From: Soonwooa buanensis
Lineage (GTDB): Bacteria; Bacteroidota; Bacteroidia; Flavobacteriales; Weeksellaceae
NCBI RefSeq assembly: GCF_900167905.1
Contig: NZ_FUYZ01000001.1
Coordinates: forward strand, 186,001-250,000
Length of the DNA stretch: 64,000 nucleotides
Direction of reading: 5' to 3'
This document shows, piece after piece, positions 10,230 to 17,673 of this stretch. The notes under the pieces were generated by a model. That model was not told the origin of the DNA. It did not search any database and saw only the letters and a list, made by a program, of their open reading frames with translations. Numbering within the stretch: the stretch's first letter is position 1; each line of letters opens with the position of its first letter. Position numbers and translations under genes: made by a program.

Positions 10230-10418
10230 TTTTATCAGCGAATGGATTTTCGAAAAAGATTTAGTCATATAAGAGAAGCACACAAGAGAAGATATAAACA
10301 AAATTAAATAAAATGAAAGCAATTTTGTTGATAAGTTTTAGGGTAAAATTATCAACAATTAATATTGGGGTATTGTGAGAATAAAAAATATCACATATTT
10401 TTGTAAATATTAATTTGA
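10230..10418 (+). promoter_or_regulatory. Intergenic region with perfect-arm hairpin and promoter
   Basis: This gap separates the restriction operon from the next gene. A hairpin at 10325-10358 has 10-base arms (TTGTTGATAA and TTATCAACAA) that continue inward, past one bulged G, into a 5-bp stem TTTTA/TAAAA around a GGG loop. It lacks a U-run, so it is as likely an operator as a terminator. A Bacteroidota-type promoter follows: TTG at 10373-10375, 20 bases, then TATTTTTG at 10396-10403. A possible 21-codon basic ORF lies at 10242-10307; I do not claim it is translated. Confidence 0.6.
10373..10403 (+). promoter_or_regulatory. Promoter (-33 TTG, -7 TATTTTTG)
   Basis: The TAnnTTTG -7 element is at 10396-10403 with a TTG 20 bases upstream, matching the Bacteroidota sigma-A consensus. 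It places the transcript start about 10-17 bases before the ATG codons of the following 120-residue gene, leaving a very short leader. Confidence 0.65.
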
Positions 10419-10781
10419 ATGACAATGAAATTCAGGGTTATAAAACCAAAAGACCCACCTGCAATTGCAAAGATAACAGTGCAACGTACGGGAAAAATTG
10501 GGTTTTCTAAAGGCGCAATGGATTTGTTGGATTTAGAAACAAACAAATTTGCAAAATTTGCTTTTGACGATAGTGATGATTTTTACATCCTAATGTTTGA
10601 GGAATCCGATGAGGAAACTTTTAATGTAGCAAAAGCTGGGGAGTATAACTATATTAATGCAAAATCTTTATTAGAGGATTTGGATATAGATTATACATCT
10701 GAAGACACAACGATTTTTGATATCAGAAAAACTGATGACAAGAATGTTTATAAATTAAACAAGAGAGTAATTAAGAAATAA
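10419..10781 (+). CDS. Small acidic hypothetical protein
   Basis: I do not recognise this 120-residue protein. It has a basic N-terminus (KFRVIKPKDPP), an acidic middle (DDSDD, EESDEE) and a basic tail (KRVIKK). There is no signal peptide or membrane segment, so it should be cytoplasmic. Its beta-rich pattern with short loops would suit a small single-domain DNA- or protein-binding fold. It has its own promoter directly upstream. ATG codons at 10419 and 10425 could both start it. It sits between a restriction-type operon and a stretch of RNA-like inverted repeats, so a regulatory or anti-restriction role is possible, but nothing in the sequence proves it. Confidence 0.6.
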   Translation: MTMKFRVIKPKDPPAIAKITVQRTGKIGFSKGAMDLLDLETNKFAKFAFDDSDDFYILMFEESDEETFNVAKAGEYNYINAKSLLEDLDIDYTSEDTTIFDIRKTDDKNVYKLNKRVIKK

Positions 10782-10783
10782 AA

Positions 10784-10937
10784 AAAGAAGTCCGAAACTT
10801 TACGAGGGTTGCCGAGACTTCTTTAGTTAGCCAAAGAGATAATCAGGTATCTTGAAGATATAGCTGTTATCCTGCTTTGTTCTGCAAAGATATTAAAAAA
10901 TGTTAAAGAGTAAATTTTAAAAGACATTTTAACATTT
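10784..10937 (+). ncRNA. Candidate structured RNA: three consecutive inverted repeats
   Basis: Three foldable units follow the 120-residue gene. Unit 1 has arms AAAGAAGTC (10784-10792) and GACTTCTTT (10816-10824). Unit 2 (10832-10879) is an interrupted stem: CAAAG/CTTTG, GATAA/TTATC and TATC/GATA, with small internal loops. A further CAAAG at 10885-10889 can compete for the same CTTTG. Unit 3 has arms AAATGTTAAA (10898-10907) and TTTAACATTT (10928-10937). No ORF covers the stretch. It may be a 3' UTR terminator region, a switch or an independent small RNA. I recognise no known RNA family. Confidence 0.4.
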
Positions 10938-10987
10938 CCATTTTTCTATTTTTCTTGCAAAGTATGTCACAAATCTTCACTGTTTAT

Positions 10988-11010
10988 AAGGCTTACAGTA
11001 CTAAAGCCTT
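10988..11010 (+). repeat. Inverted repeat before the 43-residue gene
   Basis: Arms AAGGCTT (10988-10994) and AAGCCTT (11004-11010) are perfectly complementary around a 9-base loop. They end 20 bases before the GTG start of the next small gene. The loop sequence TACAGTACTAAA is nearly repeated over that start (TACAGTGACTAAA), which could serve as a protein-binding site for autoregulation. Function unproven. Confidence 0.4.
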
Positions 11011-11030
11011 GTAATTAAAAATGTATTACA

Positions 11031-11162
11031 GTGACTAAAAAAGCAACATCACCCAAAGTTGCTAAAATTGCTTCTAAAATTCTAAGAGACGGAAGAACTT
11101 CTAAGGCGTCTAAATCAGTCGCCGGAAGTGCCCTGGGTCAAAGAGAAAAAGGTAAGAAGTAA
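11031..11162 (+). CDS. Small basic conserved-type protein, 43 residues
   Basis: The ORF starts with GTG at 11031 (an in-frame stop at 11016 excludes a longer form) and ends with TAA at 11160. The product is rich in Lys, Ala and Ser: it begins TKKATSPKVAKIASKILRDG and ends in REKGKK. Short proteins of this pattern (SPKVA...ASKIL...S.SVAGSAL) occur, as I remember, in many unrelated bacteria, often near mobile genes. A perfect terminator follows 17 bases after the stop, supporting a real single-gene transcript. It has no membrane segment and would be cytoplasmic, perhaps nucleic acid binding. Function unknown. Confidence 0.6.
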   Translation: MTKKATSPKVAKIASKILRDGRTSKASKSVAGSALGQREKGKK

Positions 11163-11179
11163 TTTTAGAAAAAGGTTTT

Positions 11180-11209
11180 AAGTGCTTCCTTATAAAAAGC
11201 ACTTTTTAT
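11180..11209 (+). terminator. Rho-independent terminator
   Basis: Perfect 8-bp arms AAGTGCTT (11180-11187) and AAGCACTT (11197-11204) surround a 9-base loop, followed by a T-rich tail. It ends the transcript of the 43-residue protein gene and isolates it from the next gene. Confidence 0.85.
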
Positions 11210-11234
11210 TTAGTATTAATTTAAAAATAGAAAA

Positions 11235-12536
11235 ATGGAAATTTTTGAAAAAGAATTTGTTCAGGTTACTGTTCCGCCATTTGAAAAACAGAATTCACAA
11301 AATGCAATTAAGGCTACAAAGCTGTTGGATTTAATTATTGATGATGGATTTAGAGAAAGAATCATTAAGCATTATGGCTTAGAATCTTTAGACTTTTATA
11401 TTTCAATTGGGAATGTAGATTTGGCATTTCAATATGTCAATTTTATTACGAAAAAGTATGAATATATTAACCTTTGGAGTTCTAATAATAATGTGGTCAC
11501 TAAAGTTGAGAGCACCGAAGAAAACACCGAAAAAACAGATTTGTATTTTGATTTTGCATTCCTCAATGATGATGATGGAGTGATTATTAGTGGATTAAAG
11601 GCAAAATCAATTTATGATTCTTCTTCAATGTTTTATAACGATCGAGAATTGTCAAAATATATTAATTTTCTGAAATCTAAAAACACAAAAGTTTTAGCAA
11701 AACTTTCAGATCGAAATAAGTTAATCGCAGATGTAAATGATTCTTGGAAATTACAATATGAAAGAAATCCAAGTTCAATACAACAAAGAAAATTTCGTTT
11801 TTTGAAGGACAAGAAAGAAAGGTACTATCTAAGAAGCATAACTTCTGAAAGATATGAGGAATATGGAGTAGCTTTTAGTTTTGTAATTTCGATCTTATCA
11901 TTGCATAAAATCATGCAGTCAGATAAGGGCTTGAATTTGAAAATTAATTCATTATCAATAAATGAATCAAAAATCGACATGGTAGTTTCAACTGGAAACC
12001 CTGTATATGTGGAAGAAATTGATAGATTCATTTCATCATCGATTCTCATAAAAAATAATGATTTGGGTGACAGGTCGCTTTCTTTTACACATACCTTGAA
12101 ACTGAATCCGAAACAGGACGAAGAACGAAAAATTTATTTATTTCCAAAATTAAAGGAGCAAGAAATAAATTATAAAATGTCTATTAGCCATACTGCAGGT
12201 ATAGAAAAGGTATTGAGTACATTTGACAATTTAGGTTCCGTAATTTATTCCATGGATGAATACATAAAAGATTTTAAAGGTATTGCCAATACAAATACAC
12301 CTGATGAACTTCGTGCTAAAATTGAAGAAAAAATTATTTCAAACAACAGTCCATTCAAAGAAGTAAAGGAATTGAAGAGTCTTTTTACAAGAAGCACTTC
12401 ACAACATATTGATAATTTAGCTAAATTGCTTGAAGTTTGTCAGAAAGCCGAAATGATAAATATGGATTATGACATAAAATTCAAATTGAGGTATTTGATT
12501 TCGAATGTCTTACTTTACGGGAAGAATAGTTATTAA
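11235..12536 (+). CDS. Hypothetical protein of the defence island, 433 residues
   Basis: I do not recognise a family. The product is soluble by appearance: no signal peptide, no membrane segment, mixed alpha/beta with many charged residues. It has no Walker, HNH, PD-ExK or methyltransferase motif that I can see. The C-terminal ~100 residues look helical and charged (LRAKIEEKI, ELKSLF). It follows a strong terminator and is followed after 61 bases by the TcmP gene, so it may be the first gene of a three-gene unit with TcmP and the Gp37/Gp68 protein. Base composition is as AT-rich as the rest of the island. A role in defence is inferred from position only. Confidence 0.7.
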   Translation: MEIFEKEFVQVTVPPFEKQNSQNAIKATKLLDLIIDDGFRERIIKHYGLESLDFYISIGNVDLAFQYVNFITKKYEYINLWSSNNNVVTKVESTEENTEKTDLYFDFAFLNDDDGVIISGLKAKSIYDSSSMFYNDRELSKYINFLKSKNTKVLAKLSDRNKLIADVNDSWKLQYERNPSSIQQRKFRFLKDKKERYYLRSITSERYEEYGVAFSFVISILSLHKIMQSDKGLNLKINSLSINESKIDMVVSTGNPVYVEEIDRFISSSILIKNNDLGDRSLSFTHTLKLNPKQDEERKIYLFPKLKEQEINYKMSISHTAGIEKVLSTFDNLGSVIYSMDEYIKDFKGIANTNTPDELRAKIEEKIISNNSPFKEVKELKSLFTRSTSQHIDNLAKLLEVCQKAEMINMDYDIKFKLRYLISNVLLYGKNSY

Positions 12537-12597
12537 TGTTTCTGACTACCAACAAAATTTTGTGATTAATTCGAATTTTATTTAATAAATTTATCAA

Positions 12598-13749
12598 ATG
12601 ACTGAAACTACATTTTTTAATACTCAAACTATTTCCTCGCGTGTAAAGGCGGGAATAGTTTCGGAGTATTTTCCAAGCTACAGTAAAATTATTATCAAAA
12701 AATTTATCCCTAAAGCGGTAAGATTTATTGATTTGTTTTCAGGTCCAGGAAAATATGAAGATGGAAATGAGTCAACACCATTACTGCTTGCACGTAAGTG
12801 TCACGGAGATCCAATTTTGAAAGATTTGGTAAAGTTTATTTTTAATGATAATGTATTTTCATCTGAATTAGAGAAGAATTTTTTAAATGAATTTCCGGAT
12901 AATTCTTTCAAATATAAACCTCACTTTGGAAAAGGTACCGTTGGTGAAAATGTGGCAATTGACACATTTTTAAAAACATCAACACATATGGACAAAAGGA
13001 ATCAATATCCTTCAGTCTTATTTATTGATCCATTTGGTTATAAAGGTATAAAAACTGAAGTTCTTGCAAAATTTTTAGAAAACTGGGGGAATGAAGTTTT
13101 TATATTTGTAAATACAAAAAGGATACAAGCAGCACTAGAGAATGATAAATTTGAAGGTTTAATGAGAGATTTATTTCCAAAGAGTTTTGAAAAAGTGAGA
13201 GTAGATCGAAGATTTAGGACTAGTGTTTCCGAAAGATTGGCATTTATTATTGATTCTCTTGCTGCTGAGTTCAAGATTTTATTGAATGGCACTGTTTACC
13301 ATACTGCTTTCAAATTTCAAGAAGAGGATGTTGAAACTACAAGCCATTACATTTTACATATTACAAAGGGCGTAAAAGGTTTTGAATTGATAAAAACGGT
13401 TTATAATGATTTTGCAAATGTTGGAACTATCTTTGACGGTATAAATACATATACCTTTGATCCTAAAAGACTTGACTCTAAGGAATCGGAACTTTTCGAT
13501 ATTTCGTCCCTAAACATAGATAATCTTAAGCAGCTTCTAAAGCAGCAGTATAAGGGTATTACAATTTCTTCACAAAAATTGTATGAAAATCACCATCCAA
13601 ATACAACTTATGCAAGATCTCACTATACGGAGGCTCTTTGTGGATTAGTAGACGATGGTGTCCTGAATGCTAAATTTAATGATAATATTAATCATAAAAA
13701 GAATGTTATTATTACAGATAAATGTATATTGAAATTTAAAAATGAGTAA
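12598..13749 (+). CDS. tcmP: Three-Cys-motif partner protein TcmP
   Basis: This 383-residue protein matches the TcmP family. FIDLFSGPG at residues 43-51 resembles a SAM-binding methyltransferase motif I, and FIDPFG near residue 142 is a second family hallmark. Members are found next to a protein carrying three closely spaced cysteines. Exactly that gene follows, starting inside the last codons of this one with an 8-base overlap (ATGAGTAA). The pair is therefore translationally coupled and probably works as a complex. Its biochemical activity is not known to me; the Rossmann-like motif suggests nucleotide or SAM binding. It is mobile and phage-associated in other genomes, which fits this island. 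Confidence 0.85.
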   Translation: MTETTFFNTQTISSRVKAGIVSEYFPSYSKIIIKKFIPKAVRFIDLFSGPGKYEDGNESTPLLLARKCHGDPILKDLVKFIFNDNVFSSELEKNFLNEFPDNSFKYKPHFGKGTVGENVAIDTFLKTSTHMDKRNQYPSVLFIDPFGYKGIKTEVLAKFLENWGNEVFIFVNTKRIQAALENDKFEGLMRDLFPKSFEKVRVDRRFRTSVSERLAFIIDSLAAEFKILLNGTVYHTAFKFQEEDVETTSHYILHITKGVKGFELIKTVYNDFANVGTIFDGINTYTFDPKRLDSKESELFDISSLNIDNLKQLLKQQYKGITISSQKLYENHHPNTTYARSHYTEALCGLVDDGVLNAKFNDNINHKKNVIITDKCILKFKNE

Positions 13750-14464
13750 ATCCTCAATTGAATGGACTGAGATGACGTGGAATCCAACAACAGGATGCAC
13801 AAAAATTTCAGCAGGTTGCAAAAATTGTTATGCGGAAATTATGACTCGTCGTTTAAAAGCAATGGGTCAAGAAAAATATAAAGATGGATTTAAGGTTGTC
13901 AAAGTTCATCCAGACTCATTAAAGGTTCCATATACATGGAAAAGTCCAAAAGTCGTTTTTGTAAATTCGATGAGTGACTTATTTCATGAAAAAATCCCAG
14001 TCGAATTTATTAAGGATGTTTTTAAAGTGATGAATGACAATCCGCAACATATTTTTCAATTATTAACAAAAAGAGCAGAACGCCTTTTAGAATTATCAAG
14101 TGAATTTTATTGGTCGGAAAATATTTGGATGGGGGTTTCTGTTGAAAATGCGAAAGTGATTGATAGAATAGATTTTTTAAGAAAGACGGAGTCTAAAATA
14201 AAGTTTCTTTCATTAGAACCACTTATAGGCCCATTAACTAATTTAGATTTAGAAAACATAGATTGGGTGATTGTAGGTGGTGAGAGCGGACACAAAGCAA
14301 GACCAATGAAAGAGAAGTGGGTTTTTGAAATAAGAGAAAATTGCATCAGGAATAACGTTCCATTTTTCTTTAAGCAGTGGGGAGGTAAGAACAAGAAAAA
14401 AGCGGGAAGAATATTAGATGGTAAGACTTATGACGAAATGCCTGTAAAAGAATCGAGTTTATAG
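13742..14464 (+). CDS. Gp37/Gp68-family (DUF5131) three-cysteine protein
   Basis: The 240-residue product belongs to the phage Gp37/Gp68 family. The defining cysteines are C19, C26 and C29 in a C-x6-C-x2-C pattern after NPTTG, similar to the iron-sulfur motif of radical SAM enzymes. Further conserved stretches are VFVNSMSDLFH (about residues 78-88), QLLTKR near 106, WMGVSVEN near 130 and the late GGESG and FFKQWGG. It probably binds a 4Fe-4S cluster and may do radical chemistry, but no substrate is known. It overlaps the TcmP gene by 8 bases, the pairing for which TcmP is named. Confidence 0.88.
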   Translation: MSKSSIEWTEMTWNPTTGCTKISAGCKNCYAEIMTRRLKAMGQEKYKDGFKVVKVHPDSLKVPYTWKSPKVVFVNSMSDLFHEKIPVEFIKDVFKVMNDNPQHIFQLLTKRAERLLELSSEFYWSENIWMGVSVENAKVIDRIDFLRKTESKIKFLSLEPLIGPLTNLDLENIDWVIVGGESGHKARPMKEKWVFEIRENCIRNNVPFFFKQWGGKNKKKAGRILDGKTYDEMPVKESSL

Positions 14465-14531
14465 TTTTGTTTTTTCTCGAAAATGCTCTTAAACAAATTA
14501 TTAAATATTCAAGCTTGTATTAAATTTTTCG

Positions 14532-14564
14532 TATATTTGTAATACAATAGTAATAGTTACTATT
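14532..14564 (+). promoter_or_regulatory. hipBA promoter -7 box and palindromic operator
   Basis: A -7 box TATATTTG is at 14532-14539. Six bases on lies a perfect palindrome with arms AATAGTAA (14546-14553) and TTACTATT (14557-14564) around TAG. The palindrome covers the likely transcription start, where binding of the HipB-like antitoxin would block transcription. Autorepression through such operators is the rule for HipBA modules; binding here is inferred. A good -33 TTG at consensus distance was not seen. Confidence 0.6.
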
Positions 14565-14590
14565 AATTATTGCAAATAAGTATTCTTATA

Positions 14591-14896
14591 ATGTTATTTA
14601 AATCCCTTTCAAAAGCCCAAAAAACCTTAGTTCAAAATGTTCGTGAAAGAAGATTGCAAATGGATCTTACCCAAGAAGGTTTAGCGGAAAGATCCGGCGT
14701 TGCATTATCAACTTTGAGAAAGTTTGAGCAGACCGGAATGATTTCTTTAGAATCTTTCTTAAAAATTCTTTCTATTGTTGGAGGATTAGAAGAGATGATT
14801 GAAGGATTAAAGCCAAATACACCTGCTTTTAAATCGATTGACGAAGTCATAAAGATTGACGAAAAAGCCATTAAAAAAAGAGGAAGTAAAAAATGA
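14591..14896 (+). CDS. hipB: HipB-like XRE-family antitoxin/transcription regulator
   Basis: I place the start at ATG 14591 (101 residues) rather than the TTG at 14570, which lies just past the operator palindrome and has no support. Residues ~8-65 form an XRE helix-turn-helix (VRERRLQMDLTQEGLAERSG, then a recognition helix VALSTLRKFEQ). A basic tail ends KKRGSKK. It should bind the palindrome at 14546-14564, repress its own operon and neutralise the kinase encoded next. Its stop overlaps the hipA start in ATGA, giving translational coupling typical of antitoxin-toxin pairs. Confidence 0.85.
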   Translation: MLFKSLSKAQKTLVQNVRERRLQMDLTQEGLAERSGVALSTLRKFEQTGMISLESFLKILSIVGGLEEMIEGLKPNTPAFKSIDEVIKIDEKAIKKRGSKK

Positions 14897-16122
14897 GAAC
14901 ATCAATCAAAGAATTAAAAGTAGGATTGAATTTTGGATCAGAAATTCAACCGGTAGGACGATTAGCGATTCGTGATGGAATCATTTATTTTGAATATGAC
15001 AATGCTTTTCTTGAAACTAATTTAGAAATTTCGCCATTAAAATTTCCACTACAACGTGGAGTAATAGAACTTCCTAGAACACCTTTTGAAGGATTGGCAG
15101 GAGTTTTCAATGACAGTTTGCCCGACGGTTGGGGAAGATTACTTTTTGACAGGATGTTGAGAGCTGAAGGGATTTTACCGAATGAAGTTACAGCTTTAGA
15201 TCGCTTAGCGTACGTTGGATTAAATGGAATGGGAGCGTTGGTGTATGAACCAGATGAAAGTCCTAAACATTATGATGAAAAAATTAACCTTGATGTTTTG
15301 GCTTCGCAAACTGAACAGGTTTTGGAAGGCGAATCTGGAGAAGTCATCAATGAACTTTTGGCATTGAACGGATCTTCTGCCGGAGCGAGACCAAAAGCAA
15401 TGATTGGTCTTGATTCTCAAAGAAAGAACATTTCTCACGGTACAGGTGATTTGAAAGATGGATTTGAACATTGGATTGTGAAATTTCCAAATACGCAAGA
15501 TGGTAACGATTCAGGAGCTATTGAATATATTTACTCGATAATGGCAGAAAATGCAGGTTTAGAAATGCCTGCAACACACTTATTTCCTTCACAAAAAGGG
15601 AGTGGATATTTTGCCGTAAAAAGATTTGACAGAGATAAAAATAAGCGCTTCCACATGCACACTGTAAGCGGATTGATCCATAGTAATTACAGGTTTCCAT
15701 CTCATGATTATGAAGATTTATTGGCTTTAACTAGTGCGATTACCAAAGATATTCGAGAGGTTGAAAAAATGTTTCGATTGGCTGTTTTCAATGTAATGGC
15801 ACACAATCGTGACGATCACGCTAAAAACTTCAGCTTCCTAATGAATGAGTTTGGCGAGTGGAATTTGTCGCCAGGCTATGATCTCACATTTTCTAATGGA
15901 CCTGGCGGAGAACAAAGCACAATGGTGATGGGAGAAGGACGAAATATTTCAAGAAAGCACCTAGTAAAGCTAGGTTTAGAAGCAAAACTGTCAAAAGCAT
16001 TTATAGTGGAAGTTATTCGCCAGACGAGCTTGGCATTGGAGAATTGGAAAAACTTGGCGAAGGAATATGATGTTAACAAAGAAAACATAGAAATGATTGA
16101 GAAACGTATTTCGAAGTTTTAA
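14893..16122 (+). CDS. hipA: HipA-type serine/threonine kinase toxin
   Basis: This 409-residue protein is a full-length HipA. The N-terminal HipA-couple domain covers about residues 1-105 (GVFNDSLPDGWG). A phosphate-binding loop SSAGARPKA lies near 160-168 and VKRFDRD near 240. The catalytic loop HNRDDHAKN is near 304-312, followed by the metal-binding SPGYDLTFS. In E. coli HipA phosphorylates glutamyl-tRNA synthetase; substrates of distant homologues vary, so the target here is unknown. It overlaps hipB by 4 bases. All kinase residues are present, so the toxin looks active. It is the last gene of the accessory island. Confidence 0.9.
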   Translation: MRTSIKELKVGLNFGSEIQPVGRLAIRDGIIYFEYDNAFLETNLEISPLKFPLQRGVIELPRTPFEGLAGVFNDSLPDGWGRLLFDRMLRAEGILPNEVTALDRLAYVGLNGMGALVYEPDESPKHYDEKINLDVLASQTEQVLEGESGEVINELLALNGSSAGARPKAMIGLDSQRKNISHGTGDLKDGFEHWIVKFPNTQDGNDSGAIEYIYSIMAENAGLEMPATHLFPSQKGSGYFAVKRFDRDKNKRFHMHTVSGLIHSNYRFPSHDYEDLLALTSAITKDIREVEKMFRLAVFNVMAHNRDDHAKNFSFLMNEFGEWNLSPGYDLTFSNGPGGEQSTMVMGEGRNISRKHLVKLGLEAKLSKAFIVEVIRQTSLALENWKNLAKEYDVNKENIEMIEKRISKF

Positions 16123-16171
16123 GGATTTCATAATCTTTAAAGAGGAAAAATTGCTAATTTTGGAACTAATT

Positions 16172-16214
16172 CGTCGGGAAGTATTAATTTCAAAAAGCCC
16201 GTCGGGAAGTATTA
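16172..16214. repeat. 15-base direct repeat at the island edge
   Basis: Two perfect copies of CGTCGGGAAGTATTA, at 16172-16186 and 16200-16214, are 28 bases apart start to start. They begin 50 bases after the hipA stop. They could be a duplicated insertion footprint or paired recombinase arm sites; no integrase is in the window. Confidence 0.6.
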
Positions 16215-16658
16215 TCTGATTGACTATTAATGAAATACATTGTTTTCTCGGTACAAAAGTAGTACAAAAGCGTTAAAATTTTCAATTATTTCACTACTTC
16301 AAAAATGAAAAAACCTTTGTTAATGGTGCTTTGCAAAGACGAAAATGTTGACGGTATCTACACCCAAAAGATGTTGCAGCACCTTGGAACTGTACTACTT
16401 TAGTACTACATGATTTAACGTAAAAGCTTATTAATAAAGGAAAGTTAAGATTCTGTATCGGCAAATAGAGATTAGAAGTAAGATTTAGAGAATCGAGACA
16501 ACTCTTTAAAACCAACAACCAAGATTTCATATACTTAAAGTTCGAACAGGTTTTCTTGGCCACATTGCGAATGTATAAACTATTTTTTGCAACTAAAATA
16601 CGCTGAAATACTTATTTTTTTGATAATCGTTTAGCCATTTTTAGCCAAAAACAATCGT

Positions 16659-16666
16659 TATATTTG
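16659..16666 (+). promoter_or_regulatory. moaA promoter -7 element
   Basis: TATATTTG matches the Bacteroidota -7 consensus TAnnTTTG and lies 19 bases before the moaA ATG. No TTG is found at the usual -33 distance, so the site may depend on an activator or be weak. I saw no Moco riboswitch-like structure upstream. Confidence 0.5.
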
Positions 16667-16685
16667 TATAAGCACATTCCGAAAA

Positions 16686-17672
16686 ATGCTACAAGATCAA
16701 TTTGGACGTGAGATAAATTATCTAAGACTGGCCGTTGTCGACCGGTGCAATCTCCGTTGTACCTATTGCATGCCCGAAAATGGTTTGCAGTGGATCAAAC
16801 AAAACGACTTGATGACGGACGAAGAAATGATTAGGATCTGTAGTATTTTCACAGATTTAGGCGTTTCCAAAATCCGAATTACAGGAGGTGAGCCTTTTGT
16901 ACGAAAGAATTGTATTCAGCTGATGGAAAGTATTTCCAAGCTTTTAGGTTTGCTAGATTTGACTTTGACCACCAATGGTTTGCTTACGACCGACTATATT
17001 CCGCGGTTAAAGGCGATGGGCGTCAAGTCTGTCAATCTTAGTCTCGATACTTTGGATTCCGAACGTTTCTATAAAATTACACGCCGCAAAAGTTTTGACA
17101 AAGTAATGAAGACTTTAGAGTCTTTGTTGAAGCATGATCTAAAGGTTAAAATAAACGCGGTGGTGATGGAAGACGAAAATATCGAGGATATTATTCCGTT
17201 GGTGAAACTTGCTAAAGAAAATCCTATCGATGTTCGTTTTATAGAGGAAATGCCTTTTAATGGTGGGAATACTCCCGTTTCGTTAAAGTGGAATTATGAA
17301 CGGATATTAGAGCATATTCAATCCGAGTTTCCGATTTTGGAAAAGATGGAAGATCCTAAAAGTTCTACAGCTTATAATTACAAGATTCCAGGTTTTAAAG
17401 GTGATATCGGGATTATTGCAGCCTATACACGCTCTTTTTGCGGCGATTGCAACCGAATCAGGATAACACCGAATGGTGAGCTCAGAACTTGCTTGTATGA
17501 GGAACACGGCATTAATCTAAAAGATGAATTACGACTTGGGAAAACCGATGATGAACTGAAATCAATAATTATCAATACTATAAAACATAAACCAAAAGAT
17601 GGTTGGGATGCGGAGAAGCAAAATGCTAGCTCAGCGGAGTCTCATCAATCAATGGCAACAATTGGCGGCTAA
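16686..17672 (+). CDS. moaA: GTP 3',8-cyclase MoaA
   Basis: This radical SAM enzyme makes 3',8-cyclo-GTP, the first step of molybdenum cofactor synthesis. The N-terminal SAM cluster cysteines are C21, C25 and C28 (CNLRCTYC). ITGGEP near residue 64 is the SAM-binding GGE motif. The C-terminal substrate cluster cysteines are C252, C255 and C269 (CGDCNRIR, then TC). The protein ends in the conserved GG tail (SMATIGG) needed for activity. At 328 residues it has normal length. It is the first gene of a five-gene plus-strand operon; moeA starts one base after its stop. Confidence 0.97.
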   Translation: MLQDQFGREINYLRLAVVDRCNLRCTYCMPENGLQWIKQNDLMTDEEMIRICSIFTDLGVSKIRITGGEPFVRKNCIQLMESISKLLGLLDLTLTTNGLLTTDYIPRLKAMGVKSVNLSLDTLDSERFYKITRRKSFDKVMKTLESLLKHDLKVKINAVVMEDENIEDIIPLVKLAKENPIDVRFIEEMPFNGGNTPVSLKWNYERILEHIQSEFPILEKMEDPKSSTAYNYKIPGFKGDIGIIAAYTRSFCGDCNRIRITPNGELRTCLYEEHGINLKDELRLGKTDDELKSIIINTIKHKPKDGWDAEKQNASSAESHQSMATIGG

Positions 17673-17673
17673 A

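Larger units (their letters stand above)
16123..16685. other. 563-base noncoding junction between island and Moco locus
   Basis: No convincing gene is seen. The stretch has a 15-base direct repeat CGTCGGGAAGTATTA at 16172-16186 and 16200-16214. A second short repeat, TACAAAAGTAG/TACAAAAGCG, follows near 16251-16275. The region may be the scar or attachment end of the accessory island. Short ORFs on both strands here lack any family likeness. The last 30 bases carry the moaA promoter element. Confidence 0.5.

Noticed and set aside
10242-10307. 21-codon basic ORF behind the DUF262 gene
   Set aside because: Too short and no promoter or terminator of its own; mentioned only within the intergenic entry.
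16294-16563. Minus-strand ORF of 89 residues downstream of hipA
   Set aside because: No family likeness, biased composition, and it lies in a repeat-bearing junction; judged chance.
16567-16685. Moco riboswitch before moaA
   Set aside because: No stable multi-stem structure could be found by eye; only a -7 promoter box is supported.
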